Positions 55,022 through 64,000 of a stretch of DNA of 64,000 nt are shown one piece after another. A model generated the notes under the pieces. The model was not told where the DNA came from, searched no databases, and saw only the letters and a list, made by a program, of their open reading frames with translations. The first letter of the stretch is position 1. Each line of letters starts with the position of its first letter. Source of the DNA: Sanguinoderma infundibulare. Lineage: Eukaryota; Basidiomycota; Agaricomycetes; Polyporales; Polyporaceae. The translations under genes and the position numbers were made by a program. Location of the stretch: NCBI GenBank assembly GCA_032821775.1, contig JAVLRN010000004.1:3968001-4032000 (forward strand). The letters are read 5' to 3'.

Positions 55022-55996
55022 CTAGCCCCCGGTCAACAACCTCCCTTTCTTAATATAGTCATCGATGACTTTCCGCACGAAGGGACGGACCCCGCACCGC
55101 CTGTTCTCCATGTGTTGACAAAAGGAGCTCAGCGTCCGGTATTCGGTCCCGCATCCGCCGTAATCTCTCGAACAGCGGTACAGCTTGTCGCCGTGCACGG
55201 GGCTGCCGAGGTGCGCGTTGAGCGCGACGAGCGACCGAAATGTGTTGTGGCATAGGTAGCACTCGTACGCGTAACCGTTCCACGCTCGTTCGGTGGCCCA
55301 TTGCCTGACCACGTGCGGTCGAGAAGAGGACGCGGGCCCTGGGGGCCCCTGGATGAGCCGTTTCGGGTCAGTGATGATACCACCCTGGTCGTACCGGGCG
55401 ACGAGGCGGTCGACCATGTCGCGCGTCATGCCAGACACGCATGTCCCGGATTCAAGGTGGAGGACGAGCGCGGGGGTGGAGATGAACAACCTCCCGCAAC
55501 CTTTCATGGGGCACTTGATGTTCGCCGGCTGATGGGTGGCGGAGCGGAGGTGCTGGCGCAGATTGTTCTCGTTCTGGAACATGCGCTTACAGGACGAGCA
55601 CCAGCGGCCGGCGTGCTCGCGGTTGCAGTGGGCGAGCATCGAGCTTTCGTCCCTGAACACCTTTGCGCAGGATAGAACATTATCGCGCAAATCAATCGCA
55701 AATGATGAGGCAGCACCGAACGACAAGTTACAACTGACCATATTGCAGCCTGGGCATGGGTAGTGCGCCTCGGTGTAGTGCTCACTCAGCGAAATGTCCA
55801 AGTCGTCCATGATTTCTGCGCACAGCGTGCAGTACGTGTGGCGGGAGCTGTTCGTGTAGTGCTGAACAAGGGCCGCGGGGGAGACGAAGTCCCTGTCGCA
55901 AGCGTTGCAGAAGTGATGGTAGCTCGAGTTGCGTTCGTGCTGCCAGAGGGCCTGGTCACTACCAAACCAGCGTTCACAGCGGTCGCAATACGCCAT
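55022..55996 (-). CDS. C2H2 zinc-finger protein 1
   Basis: Start MAYCDRCERWFGSDQALWQH is the typical N-terminus of this basidiomycete family. Zinc-finger pairs follow: CNACDRDFVSPAALVQH, CTLCAEIMDDLDISLSEHY, CSSCKRMFQNENNLRQHL, CPMKGCGRLFISTPALVLHL and, after a helical spacer (MTRDMVDRLVARYDQGGIIT), YECYLCHNTFRSLVALNAHL. It ends CGVRPFVRKVIDDYIKKGR. A 78-nt segment (55661-55738) with GTCAGT and CAAAG ends is probably an intron, although it is open and in frame. Probably a nucleic-acid-binding or regulatory protein. The frame extends upstream to 56194 without family resemblance, so I start at 55996. A relative lies head to head at 57366-58241. Confidence 0.8.
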   Translation of the reverse strand: MAYCDRCERWFGSDQALWQHERNSSYHHFCNACDRDFVSPAALVQHYTNSSRHTYCTLCAEIMDDLDISLSEHYTEAHYPCPGCNMVSCNLSFGAASSFAIDLRDNVLSCAKVFRDESSMLAHCNREHAGRWCSSCKRMFQNENNLRQHLRSATHQPANIKCPMKGCGRLFISTPALVLHLESGTCVSGMTRDMVDRLVARYDQGGIITDPKRLIQGPPGPASSSRPHVVRQWATERAWNGYAYECYLCHNTFRSLVALNAHLGSPVHGDKLYRCSRDYGGCGTEYRTLSSFCQHMENRRCGVRPFVRKVIDDYIKKGRLLTGG

Positions 55997-56639
55997 GATG
56001 GCAACGGAAGCTGAGCGGTCGAGAGGGGGAAAAGGAGGAACAAAGGGTGGTGAGCGGAGGGTGGCGGAGGGATCCGCGACCAGGTAAGCTCGTTCCCAGC
56101 GCTTGGTATTCAAACTCCGGTCTAAATCTCCCTCGGTGGAAAGCCACCTGCCTTTCACACTCCGCTTATGCGCTTCCCGATCGACTGGTTCCAATCTAGC
56201 GACCAGGCCACTGTGGGGCGTTCTCGGCCCGACGCGGAGTGCTTAGTCAGCACGGCGACCGCCTGCCGTCGTATGCGTTTGTGCGTGCCTGCCTAAGTTC
56301 GTCTTGCCTCCACCTTCAACTCTCCCGCCTCTCTATTCGGCCTCATCAAGCTCTCGTTTACTCCCACCTGAACGCGCTCACACATGCACATATTCTCGAA
56401 TGCATAGACCTGTGAGATTCCGTGCAACCAGCACAAGGTTCTCAGATAGTGGATGCATGTAGGCCAGTCTTCTGTTCTCTGTTTCTTTCCCTCGCTCGGA
56501 GTCCTCATGTATGTCCATGCATAATTGCATTATTTGTACACTTCATACATTAAGAAGGGCACTGCGCTGGAGATCGGCCTGGGGCGTGAGTCTCGCCATG
56601 TAAGTAAACGTCAGCACTCCCCAATCATAGCGACTCACA
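55997..56639. other. Upstream flank of zinc-finger gene 1
   Basis: No gene. A splice-like GGGCGTGAGTCTCGCC at about 56581 belongs to the reductase fragment that follows; it is the remains of the GLGA/TEFG intron. Confidence 0.45.
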
Positions 56640-56985
56640 GGACGGGAGTTGGGTGCGCTCCTGCGGCACAAGCCTATTACCGAGATCCGCGACAGCTGGG
56701 AATATTTCGGGTTCTCGGAGCACTTGGACTATGTGCGCAGGTACCAAGACGGCATGCCTGGCGTGTTTGAGCCTGTTATGCCGGTCGGTCTCTCGTCTTT
56801 TCAGCTGGTGGTGCATGAGTTGATTGTGCCCCGCCCTACAGGGTTTGCCAACGTGGTCTGCGAACGTGTTCAATTGCAAAGTTGACAGGCGGGGTGCATA
56901 TGTGGTGCGATTTGCTTGTAGAGCATCGGGACGACCCGGATGTGTTCACGGTGTACACGACTAAATCACGCTGTGCGCTTCCTTT
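56640..56985 (+). pseudogene. NRPS-like adenylation-domain fragment
   Basis: Reads GALLRHKPITEIRDSWEYFG, FSEHLDYVRRYQDGMPGVFE and then, across a former intron and out of frame, CDLLVEHRDDPDVFTVY. These correspond to exons 9-10 of the intact enzyme (35237-35595). Similarity ends at about 56960, where YGRVDDQ should follow. No other reductase exon is nearby. Confidence 0.7.
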
Positions 56986-57365
56986 CTCAGGCTTTCTCTC
57001 CATCTGTGGTCCTTTCGGAGTCTCCTCTCCAGTATCTCTTCCCTCCTGGACTGCGGCCGGATGCGTTGCTAAGGCATCCGGGCCCGTAACTTGGTAGCCT
57101 TCCATCGAAGGGGCCTTATCATGTAGTTATTCAGACAGAGGCACGTCTCCCATCGAGCATCCTCCGCACCATTGTATGCCTATCAACACAAGGGCATTTT
57201 GCGCAGTCTCCATGGACACCAGAAGGCTGGTGTAGTCCGGATTTGACCTAGTCTTGGAAGCCTTGCCTATTGTCCAGCACCGTTTGACGCTCGTAGGAGG
57301 ATATATGGAAATGGCTGCGCGCCCTCGCGGCACTGTCTATCCCCCGTTTCTCCATTTCTTGTACC
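56986..57365. other. Intergenic, nothing recognised
   Basis: Separates the reductase fragment from zinc-finger gene 2. Confidence 0.4.
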
Positions 57366-58241
57366 TTGCTTGGCACTACTCTGAACTTCCTTTGGATGTC
57401 CGCAAGCGAGCATTACAACAACAGCTTCCGTCGTCATCCCCCCGTGACGATGTATTCGTTGGGCGCGACGTTCGGCCCCGAGGGCTACAACTCGGAGGGG
57501 CCGGTCGCGAGCCCATGCCTGGCCTGCAACACGGTCGGTTGTCATCCAATGGACACTGAGAGCTTTTCTAATAATGCATCTTGTTTACAGGTCAACTGGG
57601 ACCGGCGATCGCTGCTGGCGCACTGCAGCTCCGACCACGCTGACCGCTGGTGCCCGTCCTGCGAGCGCATGTTCCAGAACGAGAACAACCTCCGCCAGCA
57701 CCTCCGCTCCGCCGTCCACCAGCCCGCGAGCATCCAGTGCCCCATGAGGGGATGCGGGCGGTCGTTCATCTCCACCGCCGCGCTCGTCCTCCACCTCGAG
57801 TCCGGGACGTGCACGTCGGGCATGACGCGCGACATGGTCGACCGCCTTGTCGCCCGGTACGACAAACGCGGTATCATCACCGACCCGACGCGGCTCATCC
57901 AGGGTCCCCAAGGGCCCGCGTCCTCTTCTCGACCGCAAGTGGTCAGGCAATGGGCCACAGAACAGGCGTGGAACGGGTCGGCGTACGAGTGCTACGTGTG
58001 CCACAAGACGTTCCGGTCGCTCGTCGCGCTCAACGCGCACCTCGGCAGCCCCGTGCACGGCGACAAGCTGTACCGCTGTCCGAGGGATTACGGCGGATGC
58101 GGGACCGAGTACAGGATGCTCAGCTCGTTTTGTCAACACATCGAGCATGGGCAGTGCGGGGTGCAGCCGTTTGCGCGCGAGGCGAGGAGGGTCATCGATG
58201 GTGTCGTCAGCCACGGGAGGATGTTGTCCTTGAAGGACTAG
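57366..58241 (+). CDS. C2H2 zinc-finger protein 2, N-terminally altered
   Basis: From SASEHYNNS onward it follows protein 1: CLACNT, then WDRRSLLAHCSSDHADRWCP, CERMFQNENNLRQHLRSAVH, CPMRGCGRSFISTAALVLHL, MTRDMVDRLVARYDKRGIIT, YECYVCHKTFRSLVALNAHL and YGGCGTEYRMLSSFCQHIEH, ending HGRMLSLKD. The first fingers (MAYCDRCERWF region) are missing or replaced by unrelated sequence. The true start is uncertain: an ATG at 57366 is nominal. A 57-nt stretch (57534-57590) with GTCGGT and TTTACAG ends looks like the intron of gene 1 and is also open. It may be a functional shortened paralogue or a young relic. Confidence 0.6.
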   Translation: MLGTTLNFLWMSASEHYNNSFRRHPPVTMYSLGATFGPEGYNSEGPVASPCLACNTVGCHPMDTESFSNNASCLQVNWDRRSLLAHCSSDHADRWCPSCERMFQNENNLRQHLRSAVHQPASIQCPMRGCGRSFISTAALVLHLESGTCTSGMTRDMVDRLVARYDKRGIITDPTRLIQGPQGPASSSRPQVVRQWATEQAWNGSAYECYVCHKTFRSLVALNAHLGSPVHGDKLYRCPRDYGGCGTEYRMLSSFCQHIEHGQCGVQPFAREARRVIDGVVSHGRMLSLKD

Positions 58242-59190
58242 GGATGATGTTTGATGACATCGCTGAGGAAGGAGGGGGGCGGACGTGCTCGATAAGTGGA
58301 TCCGGACTCGGACTCGCTGATGCTGCTTTGAACTGTGATTCCTCAGGCCTGTGTTTTCTCCCGCGCCACACTCGTCTCCCTTTGTTCGTTGGCAGGTCCA
58401 ACTCAACTCGGGAGAAGGCACAGGGTCGGTGCCCGTGGAGTCTCCCTCGCGTCGTCTGCTGACCTTTGACGTACTTATAGCCTGCAGGTTGTATTCTGTA
58501 ACATAATTGATACCATCAAGATCGCCCGGATTCTGCCTCCGTGGTTGTCGCCCTTTCCATTGAACGTAAGTCGCGGCGCTGGTCACAAATACCGCCGCAT
58601 TCTCTTCCCACAATAACTGACTGGAAAGTGGTACGTATGTCGCGTGGCGGAAGGCTGCTTTCAAGTTCTAGTAACGAGGTAAGCAATGCCACACCGTCGT
58701 TCATCGAAAGCCATTTCATTTGCTTGATGCTTCACCGTCGTCTAGCTTCTGAGCGCTCAGAAGAATGCGGCCTGGGTTGTAAACGTCCGGCTGCGCATGC
58801 GCATGCAACAAATCATCAGTCGTCTTTGCACCTCGGTGTTCTTATCCCTATCCCGGCGCACAAACACAGCGTCATCTTCGAAGACGCCACCTGCGGGCGA
58901 AGTCGTCTGTGTAGGTCACGCTGATGCGCTCATCCTCGCAGGCGCGTACGCTGCCATCACTATGGCGCAGCTGACGCCATTTCTCGTCGTCCATCATTCA
59001 AAACACCGTGTGGCCGCTTCAGAAACCAAGTAGTGCATTTCGAGCTACGCAGTGATGGCTGTCCGGTCTGACAGCTGAAGAGCAGGTGGTGCACGGATGG
59101 AGCTACTGCGGCGGCGTGCGCAGAGCTGCTGTATAGTACAGTCTCAGACTCCACCAAGCATGTTCCATACGGGCTGGCGGTTGATGCTGC
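58242..59190. other. Upstream flank of hydrolase D
   Basis: No gene recognised. The last 350 bp parallel the upstream region of gene C. Confidence 0.5.
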
Positions 59191-59203
59191 ACATAAATAC
59201 GGC
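59191..59203 (+). promoter_or_regulatory. Core promoter word of hydrolase D
   Basis: ACATAAATACGGC, the same word as upstream of gene C, about 50 bp before the ATG. Confidence 0.45.
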
Positions 59204-59241
59204 TAACTTGATCTTCCCATCTTCTCCCTTGTACGACGAAC

Positions 59242-61665
59242 ATGTTTCTCTCATCCTCTTCAGCATTCCTCGCATCGCTCTTTTTCGGTATCCCACATGG
59301 TAGTTCTGCACATGCCGTCGAAGGCCTCGCCTCGAACTACTCGGTGAGTCGCTTGCACTTTAATGCATATTGTATTTGGATCTCTGAACGAATGCCTAGG
59401 GTGGCAGCAACCTATCGACCATTCACTGGGGGCCCTGCGACCCTTCCCTGGCGCTGAACCCCTCGCTGTCATGCGGCTTCTTCGATGTTCCTCTCGATTA
59501 CCATGACCCCTCCGTAGGCAATGCCCGTCTCGCCGTGGTTAAGGCGAATGCCACACACGGCCGTCGGGGAACTGTCTTCATGAACCCCGGTAAACTTAGC
59601 CAAACGACTCCAAGGTGGTTGACTCTGACCAAAAAGCGTTACACACCAGGCGGGCCCGGCGACTCCGGCCTCGAAGCTCTGTCCGCGACGAGCGCGCTCC
59701 TTCTCGCACAGACAGGCGGCGTCTACGACATCGTCAGCTGGGACCCGCGCGGTGTCGGCTCTCTCACGACGTCAGTCCGCTCCCCGTCCTAGCATCGCGC
59801 TCACCGTTGACTAACGGAGCTCGCTCATCCCTCAGGCCCGGAGACGTCCTCTGCTTCACAGACGCGGACGACTACGCTTCGTTCTGGAACGGCACGATCG
59901 AGCTCACCGGCATCAACATGATCGGCAACTTCACCGACCAGGCGGACATCGACGCGCTGCTCGCCCAGGCAGACAGCATGCAGCAGAAGTACGACGCGCT
60001 CGGGGTGCGCTGTCAGCAGCACTCTGACGGGAGATACCTGAAGTACCTCGGTACGGCGGCGACGGTGCGCGATTTGGTCGCGATGGCGGACACGCTGGAT
60101 GGACCTGGTGCCCCGGTTAATTACGTTGGGCTATCGTACGGGACGATACTTGGGTCGTGGCTTTTGGGCAGTAAGTGTCTAAGTTGTCAGTAAACACTCC
60201 GGAAAAAACAGTCCTCACGCAACTGCTTCATAGTGTTCCCCGAGGTACGCTCGGCAGCAAGCGATAAATAAGGATCAATCTCACCTCTATCGCAGCGCGC
60301 CGGCCGCATTATTCTTGATGGCGTCGTCAATCCCCAGGCCTACGTCTTTGATCCAGTGCTCGGCGTACTCGTACGTTCCCCTAAAATTGAGACATCTCAC
60401 TAGGGCTTTTCCTTACACTTTCTCAGGGATGGCCCAGTCAGCTGACGTCTTCCGACGACGTTTACAAGGGCGCCGTCACTACTTGCGCCCTCGCTGGCCC
60501 GGAAGGCTGTGCGTTCACTTCCGAAGGAGACGGTCCCCTCGATGTCCATGACCGTGTCCAGACCATGTTGAAGACGGCACACGACGCGCAGCGTGCGGGC
60601 GTGTCGCTTTCAATCACTTCAGGGCAGCTGAGGAGTAAGTACGAAGATATCAGGGAGCGGCTGTGGGTAACGAATGCAAACAGCCGGCGCGCTCTGGCCG
60701 AGCATGTATGCAGTTACTGCTTGGCCGAGCCTAATGAACGTCACGCTCCCTCAAGCAGAGCAGGTCATTCTGCAGGAGACTCAAGGTGTCACCAATGTGA
60801 CTAAGCGGTCTGATCTACGCAAGTGAGTACCTGAGGGCTTCCAATGTCCCCGCGGGTTACTGACTATCTTTTTACAATCTGGCCAGGCGGGGCGAGTTCA
60901 CGAACATCACTTACAACACGCAAGCCATCCTATGCAGCGACGCCCCAGACGCTACGGCGAACGACACGATGACTAACGTCTTCGAGACGATCATATCGAC
61001 GTCCCAGAACCTCTCCCACATGTGTAGCCCTCCATTGTTCGGTTTGGCGTTCCGGGTTGCGACTCATGATGTATGTTCTGCAGATGCGTCCCAGTGGCCC
61101 GCGACGTCTGTTGCTTGCTCCTTCTGGCCGATTCGGGCAGTCGAACGATACACGGGACCGTTCAACAAGACCCTCGCGAACAACATCCTCGTCATCGGAA
61201 ACACGGTATGTGCCGACAGTGACCTTCTCGGCGACATCCTGATAATGTGAGAACTTTAGTATGACCCCGCAACCCCCTTTCATGGCGCGCAAGCAGTGGC
61301 AGATGGGTTTGGGGACCAGGCCGCGCTTGTCCGGTTGAACGCCTTTGGGGTGAGTCCGCGCACCGACGCGTCGCCTTTGCCCTCACAATTAAGGGAGCAT
61401 TTCTGCCTCTGCAGCATACCTCGTTGACCGCGCCTGGCGGCTCATCATGCCTCAACAATATTGTCTTGAAGTACATGACTGACGGAACGGTGAGCACGAT
61501 GGAACGCTGTATCGCCAGGGGCCTTGAAGGTCTCATAGTCGTATATGCGTTGAATAGCTGCCTGAAGGCGACGACACGGTGTGCGAGGTCGACGATACTT
61601 TCGAGATCTTTCCAGGTGTCAGCACCAGGATGGTTATCGCGAACCTTCCCGCTGGTTCCATCTAG
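59242..61665 (+). CDS. Secreted alpha/beta hydrolase D
   Basis: Tandem paralogue of C. Start MFLSSSSAFLASLFFGIPHG, GLASNYS, intron, NLSTIHWGP-CDPSLALNP, DVPLDYHDPSVGNARLAVVK, RRGTVFMNPG, GPGDSGLEALSATSALLLAQ, DIVSWDPRGVGSLTT, FWNGTIELTGINMIGNF and NYVGLSYGTILGSW (Ser 60134-60136). Then VVNPQAYVF, QLTSSDDVYKGAVTTCALAG, LPQAEQVILQETQGVTNVTK, QWPATSVACSFWPIRAVERY, NTYDPATPFHGAQAVADGFG (Asp) and GHTSLTAPGGSS (His 61415-61417). It ends IANLPAGSI-stop. Exon-intron layout is the same as in C and every junction closes in frame. In place of the C elbow Gln it keeps the usual Leu. Confidence 0.85.
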
Positions 61666-62384
61666 GTTGACTGTAACGCGCCTCCCCGCCGCTCTCCCGA
61701 TACGACCAGCCGCTGGTGCGCCACCATCTCCCCGTCCTGTTTCCCAATGGCTCCCTTGTCCCTTTAATTCGCACCTTCTCGCCGCCGACCCAGGCCTGTC
61801 GTTACCAATAGTCAATGTATTCTTTTTTATCCTCCCCCCGAGTCTCGACTACTATGAGTACACTCGCGTTCGGGGACTATAGGATCAACTAACAATTTAG
61901 CAACGTGTGAGTGACGGGAAAATTCGCCGGGCAAGGTACACGAAGTCGCGAAGACGGATGGAAACGCGTGTGCCACAAATCCTTCCTCGTGGCCGCAACA
62001 CTAGTAGGCTAGTTGATACCGGGATCATCGGAGGAGTAGAAAGTGAGCAGAAACAACCGGTTGAATGAAGTCAATTTGACGTGCGGACTGCATCGACGTG
62101 CTGTATTTTGTGCACGACCTGCGCCTTAGAGGACATCGCGGACCAGTCGGCACAGGTGATAGGAGGGTGACGCGAGGCGCCCAGGCAACCAAAGCTGTGT
62201 CGCCTTTACATCGGATAAGAAAATTTGGTCTAATGCATTACAACGAGCGATCTAATGAATCGATAAGAAATTTGTATTGGATCGAAGGTCCCTATCAATC
62301 TGGTAAGAACATTCGCACAAGACCGTCCACGCCGACATGTGGACGTTGCCGCTCGCCGTCATCTCCATGGGTCAAGCGACTACC
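61666..62384. other. Intergenic, nothing recognised
   Basis: Downstream flank of D. No conserved block until the F-box fragment. Confidence 0.45.
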
Positions 62385-62735
62385 GCCACCTTCCCTGAGG
62401 GCCCAACCTCCTGAGCTTGACAAGTCTCGACACCTTCATACTGGACACCGAGATACGTGATCTTATTCTGTCCCCAAGCATCCTTATCCTCTGCCGGGTG
62501 TACTCGTTCATCGACCACCTGGAGTCCATTGAGAGGGCGACGGCGCTAGAGAGGCTGGATATTTTGTGTTGTGGGGAGACGGAGGAGGAGGTCAAGGTTG
62601 CGTTGGAGGAGACGGCTAGCAGGTACGAGTATGATCCTGTATGGTCAGAACTATGTTGCGCTCGTCCCCAACGGGCGGCGGGATACCATCGCAGTCCTCT
62701 TCGAGCACTGGTCCACCTACGATGACTGTCTGTGA
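62385..62735 (+). pseudogene. F-box-like protein, 3' fragment
   Basis: Matches the last third of 43920-44717: LTSLDTFILDTEIRDLILSP, SILILCRVYSFIDHLES, IERATALERLDILCCGETEE, EVKVALEETASRYEYD. It then loses frame (Q-N-Y-V-A-L-V-P in the next frame) before the expected end near 62735. A short deletion removes the NRVTLAFDQ segment. The N-terminal two-thirds are missing. Confidence 0.65.
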
Positions 62736-63767
62736 CGCATCAGCTGTCGATCTCTCAGTATACGTGAACCTTGGTAAGCCCGTCCAAAGTCGTCAAACAG
62801 ACGCAATTAATGAAGTCCGACTGATATTATTGATCAGATTTGGCTTCTAGGAACACAATCAAGTTGTTATCATACGGAAAAATATAATGCATCTACTAGA
62901 GTACCAACTCGGAATGAGATGACAGCTCTAGGGATCCCAAAGCACGACGTCAGCAGGGTAAGCAAGAACTCGCGACTCATTCCGAGCCTTCTAACAGGTA
63001 CCGTAATGTGTGCGTTCCATCGTTAACATTTCGACCTGATGCCGTCCATGCACGCGGCGTTGGCACCATCGATAGTAACTTCATTTCACTGGAGGTCGAG
63101 TCCTCGCCCGCAACAGCTAACCGCTGCGCTGTTCAACCTCGCTGGCCAACGTTTCGGAATCCCGAATTCGTTGTTTTGGACGCCGCCGCGACACACTCTC
63201 TCTCACGTTGGCCTCACCCTCCTGCTCGGCCCCTCTGCCTCGACCTCGCTCTCCACTTCCTGCTATCTTCTCAGTCATCCTCATCCTCGAGCTCGAGCTT
63301 CTTCCTAGACACACCTATTAGATCACCTGGGGGGGGGGTTCCCGTGCACGTGTCGTACATGTCGGGAGCGCTGCTAGTCCTCGTGCGCGTTGCAGGTCCC
63401 GCGTCTACGAGAGGCCTTGGCAGTTCAAAGGAGCCCAAGGCTCGATGCCAAGCAGGTTAGTCATTACCAAGCACTTGAAACCGATTTCGAGCCTTATAAC
63501 CTGTGCAGCTGACCATGTACCTATACGGAGTGCCAGCGGAATGCGTGTTCCCCCCACCTGGCGCTTGTCTCTCAACTGTCCAGGTCTTAGCCCTAGACTG
63601 GGAGCGTATCATTTATCTGCGCCTGCAACGTCATTTGACTCGAAGAGCGCTCCAATGAGTCTCCAAGGTCTTTCGACGACAGTTCCGATGCCCTCGCCCA
63701 AGCCCTAAGCACACCTGAACACCACGGCGCAACATTGTGGCTGCGCGGGTCACTAGCGCCCCCGAGG
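62736..63767. other. Upstream flank of hydrolase E
   Basis: No gene recognised. It includes a run of ten G at about 63331-63341. Parallels the region upstream of gene B in part. Confidence 0.45.
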
Positions 63768-63774
63768 TATATAA
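63768..63774 (+). promoter_or_regulatory. TATA box of hydrolase E
   Basis: TATATAA in the same GGTATATAA context as gene B, 54 bp before the ATG. Confidence 0.6.
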
Positions 63775-63821
63775 TCTTTCGCGCTTCTGCCAAATTCACA
63801 GCAATCAAACAACACTACCCG

Positions 63822-64000
63822 ATGGCCTCTAGGCTTCTCTGTCTCTCGACCCTCTCTGTGCTAGCCTCCTTGCCTGGCCGCGCCTCCGCACACGCTCCGT
63901 CGCCGATACAATGGGGACCATGCGATCCTTCCATCGTCACGAACCCCACACTATCGTGCGGATTCTTCGACATACCACTCGACTACCATAATCCCGACGC
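63822..64000 (+). CDS. Secreted alpha/beta hydrolase E, 5' end only
   Basis: Start MASRLLCLSTLSVLASLPGR (signal-like), then SPIQWGPCDPSIVTNPTLSC and GFFDIPLDYHNPDA, where the window ends. Almost residue for residue the start of gene B, and like B without an intron in this part. Whether the rest is intact cannot be seen. Confidence 0.8.
   Translation, partial: MASRLLCLSTLSVLASLPGRASAHAPSPIQWGPCDPSIVTNPTLSCGFFDIPLDYHNPD

Noticed and set aside
57585..58664. A 359-codon minus-strand open frame
   Set aside because: Antisense to zinc-finger gene 2, whose finger residues are conserved with the 55.0-kb paralogue in the sense frame.
63331..63341. Run of ten G as a possible structural element
   Set aside because: A single homopolymer is not enough for a quadruplex or regulatory claim, and its length may be a sequencing artefact.
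1..64000. CRISPR arrays, phage or bacterial operons
   Set aside because: No regularly spaced repeats and no prokaryotic gene layout. Introns and families are fungal throughout.

Overview
The window is nuclear DNA of a filamentous basidiomycete, most likely an Agaricomycete of the polypore type. The evidence is intron-dense genes with 50-60 nt GT-AG introns, and protein families typical of that group: seven-transmembrane proteins with IYPTLIIVLV or DUF6534-type signatures, HET-domain proteins, NRPS-like A-T-R reductases, F-box-like proteins, BTB fragments and secreted tripeptidyl-aminopeptidase-like hydrolases. No bacterial or viral genes, rRNA, tRNA or CRISPR were recognised. All names come from reading the translations; no database search was run.

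Left third (1-13 kb): a broken BTB gene; an intact eight-exon seven-transmembrane gene (1489-3066, -) divergent from intact hydrolase A (3855-6250, +); a hydrolase relic; HET-1, which has a large internal deletion; an intact phytanoyl-CoA-dioxygenase-like gene (9455-10860, -); and another hydrolase relic.

Middle (13-41 kb): a patchwork of duplicated blocks. Block I (about 14.2-20.6 kb) and block II (about 27.7-34 kb) both read HET gene (-), hydrolase relic (+), P450 relic (+), NRPS-like reductase. Block II keeps a full-length 19-exon reductase (32841-37093, -). Block I has only its 3' end, and one inversion there has split both the P450 and a neighbouring alcohol dehydrogenase. HET-2 (14394-16728) is the only apparently intact HET gene; HET-3 has nonsense codons and HET-4 a frameshift. 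A 332-bp MITE-like element with TA target duplication sits in a hydrolase relic at 21.3-21.7 kb. A decayed seven-transmembrane copy, a small conserved fungal protein and a DUF6534-type membrane protein complete the region.

Right third (41-64 kb): the hydrolase family is expanded as intact genes B (45770), C (49651), D (59242) and E (63822, running off the end). They are interleaved with F-box-like genes or relics and two head-to-head C2H2 zinc-finger genes with a reductase fragment between them. F-box-plus-hydrolase recurs at 43.9-48.1 and 62.4-64 kb.

Overall this is a birth-and-death locus. Hydrolases have signal-peptide-like starts and probably act outside the cell. HET proteins belong to the fungal non-self-recognition and cell-death class. 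The reductase, dioxygenase and relic P450 and ADH suggest a former or partial specialised-metabolism neighbourhood; that is inference.
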